Assembly: GCA_033725935.1 (NCBI GenBank)
Contig: MU867110.1
Location: forward strand, 1-64,000
From: Cladorrhinum sp. PSN259
Taxonomy: Eukaryota > Ascomycota > Sordariomycetes > Sordariales > Podosporaceae
Length of the DNA stretch: 64,000 bases
Reading direction: 5' to 3'
The position numbers and the translations under genes were made by a program. The notes beneath the pieces were generated by a model that saw nothing but the letters and a program-made list of their open reading frames with translations, was not told where the DNA came from and made no database searches. Shown piece after piece: positions 57,968 through 64,000 of this stretch; the stretch's first letter is position 1; each line of letters begins with the position of its first letter.

Positions 57968-59733
57968 TTAAGCAGTGTTAGCCTCAGCGTGATCATCTCC
58001 GCTTCTTGAGGATCTCATCTTCTTGATCTTCTCTTTCAACTCCCTTTCTCGCTCTTGGTAGGTGACTTTCATGCACTGTCCAAAAGCAAGGTTAGTTCAT
58101 GCTGAAACTACCGCTTTCTTCAAAAGGGCGTACCTGCTCTGTGGTAATTTTTGAGGGCTCGTTCCCGTTCTCACGGGATTTGGGTCTGTCTTCAGCGCGT
58201 GAATCAGCTGATCTGTTTCGGATAGGAGAGCGCGATGATCCAACAGAGGCTTTTCGACCTCTGCCTCCCTTTTTATATTTATCCCTCGAGTCGTCTCGAT
58301 CTGTACTAACAGAGCGACGAGACCGGGACCGAGATCGCCGGCGAGGAGATGGTGAACGGCGCCGGTTATCATGCGAGCTAGCGGGACTAGCGCTTCGACT
58401 TGGACTGCGAGTACGGGTCCTGTTCCGGGATCGCTTACGCTCGGGTGAAATGCTCCGGCTGTTGCGTCTAGACCGTCTAGGGGGACTTCTGCTGCGGCTT
58501 CGGCTTCGACTTCTACTGTAGGATCGAGATGATCTCGTGGAATACGAACGCGAGCGACTGTAACGAGGGCTGCGAGACCTTGAGCGGCTACGGCTGATGT
58601 TGCGGCTGCGGTCACTACCACTGCGACTAGCGCTACGACTTATGCTGCGGCCGCGGCTACGACTGCGGCTGACAAAACGGCGGCGCTTGGGCGAGGGGGA
58701 GTCACGAACGGGCGAGACTGAACGGGTGCGACCACGACGGCCGGAATCGCGAACGTGCGACCTTGACCAACGGCGCTTGGGTGTATTTCGCTTCGGCGGT
58801 GGTGGCGAACGGGATCGACGGCGGCGACGAGGAGGACTTCGTGACCGGGAGATAGACCGTCTCGCAGTTGGAGTCCGAGATCGAGATCTAGACCTTGAAC
58901 GAGAGCGAGAAGAGGCCGGGGAAAGAGACCGCGTGGGAGACCGTCGGCGTCTATCCTCACGTCGTGCTCCTGGACCACGACGAGCGGGAGAGCTTCCTCT
59001 TGGGACATAAGAGTCTCTGAGACCACCACCGCGACCACCACGACCGCCATGCTCACCTCGGTCACGGAACCTAGGTGGTGAGCGGGAGCGATTACCACCA
59101 CGACCAAAGCCGCGATCCCGATCATCTCGTCCTCCCCGCCACGAGTCCCCGCCACGTCCACCCCTTCCCCCACCTCTTCCCCTCTCGTTATTCCTCCGCT
59201 CAAGCTCCTCGCGTCTCTGTCGAGCCTGTTCAGCCGCCTTTTCTGCCTCGATCTTTTCCTGCATCAGCTCTTGCTTCTTGGCCTCCAACAATTCCTTCGG
59301 TACGCCTTGGGGACTAGCCTGCCCACTAAGCAGGAGTTTCCACATCTCCTTGCAGAAGGCGGGTGTATCTTTGTCGAGGAAGCCGGTGAGTTGAATCTGG
59401 AAGGCCTTGATATCCGGCTATTGTTTTCAACCTTCTGTTAGCTCCTTTTGATTGCCATGATTGAGAGGCCCTCGGTAGTATAGAACTTACATATCGAGCT
59501 CCCTCAATGAGGTTGAATGCCAACTCGATGACCACATCATCTTCGTTTCCTAAAATCTCAGTGATTCGCCCTGCGATCCATCTATTCGTGGTCAGTATTG
59601 GCAATCCAGTTGGAGATGGGAATGCTCACTTCTTCATAACCTGTAGATTGACCTTGGTCATATCAACTTTTTGGTTGAACTCAGGCGGGAATTTGGTGCT
59701 CTTGAGGAGCTTCGCATCCACACCGGTCGCCAT
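57968..59733 (-). CDS. PWI-domain RS-rich splicing factor (SRRM1/SRm160-like)
   Basis: This is a pre-mRNA splicing coactivator-like protein. Four minus-strand exons are inferred (59630-59733, 59491-59581, 58134-59417, 57968-58075), with introns of 48, 73 and 58 nt, giving 528 residues. The first three exons build a PWI domain: LLKSTKFPPEFNQKVDMTKV, MKKWIAGRITEILG (residues ~34-47, split by intron 1), ELAFNLIE, then PDIKAFQIQLTGFL after intron 2. A Lys/Glu helix, an RGG-rich block (~125-165) and a long Arg-Ser domain (~190-430) follow. The last small exon (CMKVTYQERERELKEKIKKMR...) replaces an intronic stop that would give a false C-terminus. It shares a divergent promoter with PEX10. Confidence 0.9.
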
Positions 59734-60342
59734 GATTGCCGTTGGGACCTGATTGATGCTTTTGTTGTTTGTTGAAGTGTTCGAGGACTGCTCAAAGTCA
59801 CTATGAAGGAGGGATTGACTGGATATCTGTCGTCGATTGATACCGGTGATGCAAGTGAGGTTTCAATGCTGTGTCGTTCTGTGTCCGGTGGACGAAATTA
59901 AAGTTGTGGTTGGACACGACAGACAAAAGATGATGTCGGTCTTTTTCTTGGTTGCTTATTTGGCGCGTGCGCGCCAAAAAGATGGCAGCCCAGCAATTGA
60001 AGCGGAGCCGCACTGAATGTCCAATGCGGGGAACGCCTAGCCAGAACTGTCACCCCTGTTGGGGTCTGCATTCGCTTGGCCAGGGACCCTGCTCTTGTGC
60101 AGTCCAAGCTTCGACCTCGGTCCAAACCACATGGATGCCAGTCCGTTGCCGAGCGCAGTCCGTCTTTCTACATCCTTAAACTTCGCCATCACGATCGCAC
60201 TGAGCGAGCGCAGCATGTAACAGTCCCAAGATCAATTCAAGTTCAATTCCAAACTGGGCTTCCTCGACTACTTCCGTTACCCCTTATCCTCCCCGCAAAT
60301 CCCAGACGCGACGACAACAATAACCTGACCCTGAACGAAACA
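59734..60342. other. Divergent promoter region (PWI gene / PEX10)
   Basis: These 609 bases separate head-to-head genes. The PEX10 frame is open upstream to an earlier ATG at 60076, but those residues are not family-like, so I regard the stretch as 5' UTR. A GCGCGTGCGCGCC palindrome-like motif near 59961-59973 is the only notable sequence. Confidence 0.5.
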
Positions 60343-61614
60343 ATGGCACCGCAACCACCGCCATCGCAACCACCTCCTCCCCTCACGACCTCCCCCTATC
60401 CCTACGCCTTCGCCCCCGACATCATCCGCGCCCATCAAAAGGATGCCTATTTTCAAGGAGTCCTCACGAATCAGCTCTCGGACCTGCACCGCCGGTTTCG
60501 TGGCGCCCGCTCCGCCCACTCCTGGTCAACAGAAACCCGCACCTTCGCCGACGCGCTCTACCTCTGCCTCACCACACTAATTGGCAACCGCACCCTAGGC
60601 GAAGAATACTGCGATCTAGTCCAAGTGGAAGTACCTCCACTCATACCCTCAACCCTCCCTCCATCCGAGGACGGACACATCATCTCCGCCGTACCCAGTC
60701 CCTCAGGGCCCGTCCTCCCCTCTCTCAAAAGAAGAGCAGGGTACATCGTCACCTCCATCTTAGCACCCTACCTCTACTCCCGCCTTGCCCCAGGGATCCG
60801 CTCCAACCTGCGCAAACGAATTTCCTCCAGGCTCGCCTCCCTAACCCGAGACGGAAAAGATGAAACCCGCGACAGGAAAGGCAAACTAAGTCTCGAATAC
60901 CGGGTACTCCGCTATCTCCTGACCCACCTATCCTCTTTAACCTCCGGCTCCCACGTACACGCCATAACTCTAGCCGTCTTCTACTTTACAGGAGCTTACT
61001 ACTCCCTCTCCAAACGACTGTTTGGCTTGCGATACGTGTTCACCCACAAGGTAGACGACAGCCCGGGAGGCACCAGCAGAGGAGGCTACGAAGTGCTCGG
61101 AGTCTTGCTGGTGGTACAGATGGTGGTAAGGGGCTGGATCCATCTCAGACAGCAACTGTCAGCCAACAACACTCAGCATCTCCAGCATGACGACAACGAC
61201 TCCGATGAAGAAGATGGTGATTATAGGGAACGGCTCATAAATCCAGATAGCATAAACGTTTCACTGGACGAAAACGCCTACAGCTCAAACAACGAATTAC
61301 TTTCGGGAGGGAGCAGCTCGAACCAACGCAGCCTGGCAGAAATTGGAGTCACCACACACACACCCGTCCCTAGGGGAGGCAGGGCGCGTTACGATTTGGG
61401 CGTGGCGAAGCTGATGGGATGGATCAAGGGCGGCCAGCAAAGGAAATGTACGCTCTGCCTAGAAGAAATGAAGGACCCGGCCGCGACGTCGTGCGGTCAC
61501 GTATTCTGCTGGGTGTGTATAGGCGACTGGGTACGGGAGAAGCCCGAGTGCCCGTTGTGCAGAAGGGAAGCGCTGGCGCAGCATATCTTGCCGTTGAGGA
61601 GCGCAACAGGATGA
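60343..61614 (+). CDS. pex10: Peroxisome biogenesis factor PEX10 (RING E3 ligase)
   Basis: PEX10 is a peroxisomal-membrane RING ligase that, with PEX2 and PEX12, ubiquitinates and recycles the PEX5 import receptor. It is a single exon of 423 residues. The N-terminal Pex2/Pex12 domain starts FAPDIIRAHQKDAYFQGVL and includes RTFADALYLCLTTLIGNRTLGEEYCD. Membrane segments include AITLAVFYFTGAYYSLSKRLFG and VLGVLLVVQMVVRGW. An acidic, disordered loop (~290-355) precedes a complete C3HC4 RING at ~369-408 (CTLCLEEM, CGHVFCWVCI, CPLC). All eight zinc ligands are present. The ATG at 60343 follows GAAACA and starts at a Pro/Gln-rich leader typical of fungal PEX10. Confidence 0.94.
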   Translation: MAPQPPPSQPPPPLTTSPYPYAFAPDIIRAHQKDAYFQGVLTNQLSDLHRRFRGARSAHSWSTETRTFADALYLCLTTLIGNRTLGEEYCDLVQVEVPPLIPSTLPPSEDGHIISAVPSPSGPVLPSLKRRAGYIVTSILAPYLYSRLAPGIRSNLRKRISSRLASLTRDGKDETRDRKGKLSLEYRVLRYLLTHLSSLTSGSHVHAITLAVFYFTGAYYSLSKRLFGLRYVFTHKVDDSPGGTSRGGYEVLGVLLVVQMVVRGWIHLRQQLSANNTQHLQHDDNDSDEEDGDYRERLINPDSINVSLDENAYSSNNELLSGGSSSNQRSLAEIGVTTHTPVPRGGRARYDLGVAKLMGWIKGGQQRKCTLCLEEMKDPAATSCGHVFCWVCIGDWVREKPECPLCRREALAQHILPLRSATG

Positions 61615-62865
61615 TTGATGACGGAGCGGCGTATGAAAAGTCCTTATAATGTGGAAGTAAGAAGGACATAATAGTAGTTGTGTGTTGTTATTGTTGTTTT
61701 TGTTGTTGTATGTGAAAGCGTTTTATGAAGGTAATGAAAGGCATATATGTATCTAGATAATAAAGGGGAAAGGGAGGTGACATGCAAAATATCATGGATT
61801 TAAATTGCTTTCCGGCAGTGTTATGTGATTGTGGGAATTTCTCTCACATATATCAGAAACATACAATCACCAAATTGAAAATAAAAATGTTCAAAAAACA
61901 GTTTTCTGGATGAAAAATCCCCTAAAAAGTGTGTTCTATCCCTGCTGGCCCATCTGTTACCCTTAATCATTATAGTCGTTCCATTCTCCCTCCTTTCCTT
62001 CCATTTCCCCTTCATCCTCTGTGTTCCAATTCCAACAACGGTTTGTAATAAGAATACAGATAAACCTACTACAAGACAAGAAAGAAAGAAGGAAGAAAGG
62101 GGAAAAAAAAGAGAGAAATAGGAAAAGCCCAGAGGCAAAAAGCAGCAAAATCCCGACCCGATAATGATAATAGTAACAACAGACAGACAAATCCAAAGTA
62201 AAAACATTGTAAATGCTTGTGGAGAGAGTTGAACCATCAAGGCAACAAACCAACCGACAAACATAACCAATGAAGTAAACTTCGACTTGTCCCTGAGGAA
62301 AGAGCCTTTTGTCAAAAGCCCCTCACAAATAAGGGGTTCAGAAAAGTGAACAGCAGTAAACACACAAAGACCTCCGCCAAAAATAACAAAGGGAAACCTG
62401 AGTGTAGGTGTGGGTGTCGATGTTTTTCTCCGTTGATTGGATTTGGAATCCACAATAGGAGAAATCCATCTGATCATTTCGAACCGCAAAATCTCAAAAA
62501 AGCAACAGTCCGACAAAGCATCGTTGCCCGTCCGGTAAAGATGTACAGAAGGAAAAAAACAATGATAATAACAACAAGGTGAAGTCTGCGACTTTTGCAC
62601 CTTCAAGAGAAAATCTCGGAATAAGAAAATACGCAACACATGATGTAACATGTGGAGGCGCCAGAGGTATCATCAAAATAAGAAAAGCCAACCCGAGATG
62701 TTCCCAACACATCAAACCATAAAAGAAAAACTCCCATATGTGAATGTTGATTCCCGGTCTCCAAATGCCCCTGAAACCTTCCGGATGCCCCTTTCCAGGT
62801 CGTTGTAATGATGCCCCAATGTTTCCATTTCCCCACAATAATCCGTACAGAATGCTGCTACCCCT
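61615..62865. other. Convergent intergenic, strongly strand-biased
   Basis: About 1.25 kb lies between PEX10 and the last minus-strand gene. The plus strand is purine-rich (A/G), so the minus strand is T/C-rich and has few stops. One long minus frame is listed separately. No RNA gene was recognised. Confidence 0.5.
61821..62651 (-). CDS. Doubtful 276-codon open frame, hydrophobic
   Basis: ATG 62651 opens a frame of 276 codons with several Phe/Leu/Ile-rich hydrophobic stretches (for example CLSVVTIIIIGSGFCCFLPLG). It sits in the 3' flank of the next minus-strand gene. The pyrimidine bias of this strand depletes stop codons and produces Phe/Ser/Leu codons, so it is most easily explained as a compositional artefact. 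No known family is recognised. Confidence 0.15.
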   Translation of the reverse strand: MLHHVLRIFLFRDFLLKVQKSQTSPCCYYHCFFPSVHLYRTGNDALSDCCFFEILRFEMIRWISPIVDSKSNQRRKTSTPTPTLRFPFVIFGGGLCVFTAVHFSEPLICEGLLTKGSFLRDKSKFTSLVMFVGWFVALMVQLSPQAFTMFLLWICLSVVTIIIIGSGFCCFLPLGFSYFSLFFPLSSFFLSCLVVGLSVFLLQTVVGIGTQRMKGKWKERRENGTTIMIKGNRWASRDRTHFLGDFSSRKLFFEHFYFQFGDCMFLIYVREIPTIT

Positions 62866-63906
62866 TTAAACGCAAAACAACACAATTTCTCCCCTATCAT
62901 TCTTCTTCATCCTTAATGACTTGAACAACTCTTTCTCCTCGACCGCCTTGCTCAAGCTGACACCCGATGCTGAGCGTTCCCGGTGATACCGCTTGAGTGC
63001 CTTGTTGAGACTGCACCCACGGTCGCTCTCGGGGCCCTTGTTGACAAAGCTGAGGAAGTGATCAACACTAGGCTTGAACACGATCATTTGACCATCGGCC
63101 TTGGTGGTCTCTCCCTCCTTTGAAGATGGCCGATACTCAAGAAGCTTAGGTTCCTTGGCATTTTCGAGTCTCTTGACGGTCTTCTTCTTGGTCGAGGTTG
63201 AGCTGGTCTTGGCCTTCTTCTTGCTTGGCTTTGCCTTGGGGCCTGCGATCATAGCCATAAGACCGTTGCTTAATGCCTCTGTCGTCGATCGGGCAGGGTT
63301 CTTTGTAGACTTCTTGGACTTGGTCTTCTTGATAGGAGTGGGTGGCGCATTGTTATCGCCAGAGTAGTCAGGCGAAGGCGGGAAAACGGAGGGTCGGCTC
63401 ATCAGCCGGTTCAAGCCACCGGTCAGGCCAGAGTGCATAACTGGGGGCGCATCCTGCATGGCATGATCCGTCTCGATGTGTAACCTCTTGCGCTTTTTAT
63501 CCTTCTTTGCCTCCTTATCGGCATCCTTGACCTTTCTCCGCGCCATTTTTGGAGCGGGGGTCTCAAAGTTGGATACAGGAGCAGGTCCATCGTAAGGGAG
63601 CAGTGTGTCATCCTTCATCTCATAATCGTCGCTATCATCGGTATCTGGTTCGAAGCGAACAAGCTGAGTCTCGGTGTTGACAGTTGCGGGAAGCGACACG
63701 TGGGAGGCGGTAGGTGTTGGGTTTTCAATAAGAAAGTCAAAGACGTTGGCCACCGCGGGCCTCTCCACGGCTGATGGGGGAGTTGGCGCTTCCGGTAGAT
63801 TCCTCACGGGGTAACTGTCATCGTCACTCTCTTGGTCATAGTGGCGCCATTCATTATCTTCGACCACCGACTCAACATAGGCTGGTTGTGCCATGGCGTG
63901 AGGCAT
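62866..63906 (-). CDS. Uncharacterised Lys-rich, probably nuclear protein; may be 5'-incomplete
   Basis: The frame gives 346 residues from ATG 63906 and ends RMKKNDRGEIVLFCV. The first ~120 residues are acidic and disordered. Basic clusters (ARRKVKDADKEAKKDKKRKR; KKTKSKKSTK; KKKAKTSSTSTKKKTVKR) look like nuclear localisation signals. The C-terminal ~85 residues (MIVFKPSVDHFLSFVNKG, LNKALKRYHRERSASGVSLSK) appear the most conserved part and could be a small fold. I do not recognise the family. Upstream of the ATG the frame stays open to the window edge, encoding a poly-Asn tract, so the true start may lie beyond 64000. Confidence 0.6.
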   Translation of the reverse strand: MPHAMAQPAYVESVVEDNEWRHYDQESDDDSYPVRNLPEAPTPPSAVERPAVANVFDFLIENPTPTASHVSLPATVNTETQLVRFEPDTDDSDDYEMKDDTLLPYDGPAPVSNFETPAPKMARRKVKDADKEAKKDKKRKRLHIETDHAMQDAPPVMHSGLTGGLNRLMSRPSVFPPSPDYSGDNNAPPTPIKKTKSKKSTKNPARSTTEALSNGLMAMIAGPKAKPSKKKAKTSSTSTKKKTVKRLENAKEPKLLEYRPSSKEGETTKADGQMIVFKPSVDHFLSFVNKGPESDRGCSLNKALKRYHRERSASGVSLSKAVEEKELFKSLRMKKNDRGEIVLFCV

Positions 63907-63940
63907 GGGTGCGGATGCGGAGTTGTTGTTGCGGTAGGTA

Positions 63941-64000
63941 TTATTGTTGTTGTTACCGTTATTGTTATTGTTATTGTTGTTGTTGTTGTTGTTGTTGTTG
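63941..64000. repeat. GTT/ATT triplet repeat reaching the window end
   Basis: Tandem GTT with some ATT triplets and one ACC interruption; on the minus strand it reads AAC/AAT. In frame with the neighbouring minus-strand gene it would encode mostly Asn. Confidence 0.85.

Noticed and set aside
58092..58133. C-terminus RPFEESGSFSMN of the PWI-RS protein
   Set aside because: This is intron sequence after donor GTACGC; splicing to 58075 gives a conserved-looking basic C-terminal helix.
58097..59203. Long alternative frames on both strands of the RS-domain exon
   Set aside because: They arise from repetitive Arg/Ser codons of the PWI-RS gene.
60076..60342. PEX10 start at the upstream ATG 60076
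   Set aside because: The extra 89 residues are not PEX10-like and the region is better explained as leader; ATG 60343 gives the usual N-terminus.
1..64000. Complete tRNA, 5S rRNA, CRISPR array or intact transposon
   Set aside because: Looked for T-arm motifs, 5S core sequence, regular spaced repeats and transposase or reverse-transcriptase motifs on both strands by eye; only the partial tRNA-like relic at 4071-4151 was found.

Overview
This 64 kb window is nuclear DNA of a filamentous ascomycete, most likely a Sordariomycete and probably of the Neurospora/Podospora/Chaetomium type (Sordariales). The reasons are gene-dense DNA, short introns (mostly 50-80 nt, GTRNGT donor, CTRAC-like branch, YAG acceptor), and families with typical filamentous-fungal architecture: a 2163-residue RA-LRR-PP2C-cyclase adenylate cyclase, a CYS-14-type sulfate permease and a fungal Mx-like dynamin. 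Gene models were joined by eye from splice sites and frame continuity. No intron was confirmed by transcript data.

Layout. 0-20 kb: a BUB2/Cdc16-type TBC GAP (-), a 3.3 kb gene-free stretch, a sulfate permease (+), a nucleolar FKBP prolyl isomerase (+), a dynamin-like GTPase (+) and Golgi-tether subunit COG4 (+). A 50-G/25-C/38-A homopolymer block follows. 19-29 kb: a vWA-domain gene (-) whose single frame is broken by two in-frame stops, a small PSI-like membrane protein (+), the molybdopterin synthase small subunit (-), dynactin p50 (-) and an RTC4-domain nuclear protein (+). 32-45 kb: the adenylate cyclase (+) and an NDR-like AGC kinase (+). The kinase frame continues for 106 protein-like codons beyond an in-frame TAG. 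45-64 kb: Golgi Ca/Mn P-type ATPase PMR1 (-), cohesin RAD21 (+), a dipeptidyl-peptidase V-like S9 peptidase (-), NuA4 subunit EAF6 (-), a PWI/RS splicing factor (-), peroxin PEX10 (+) and a Lys-rich protein of unknown function (-) that may run off the window end.

Most genes are single-copy housekeeping or signalling genes rather than a pathway cluster. Loose themes are mitotic control (BUB2, RAD21), Golgi function (COG4, PMR1) and signalling (cyclase, kinase). I found no mobile element with intact coding capacity, no CRISPR array, no rRNA gene and no convincing complete tRNA.

The most interesting signal is three in-frame stops (TAG at 44895-44897, TAG at 20756-20758, TAA at 21359-21361) followed in the same frame by protein-like or family-like sequence. 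Candidate explanations are pseudogenisation, missed introns, assembly error, or, for the two TAGs, the A-to-I mRNA editing (UAG to UGG) known from sexual tissue of Sordariomycetes. The kinase TAG lies in the loop of a potential hairpin.
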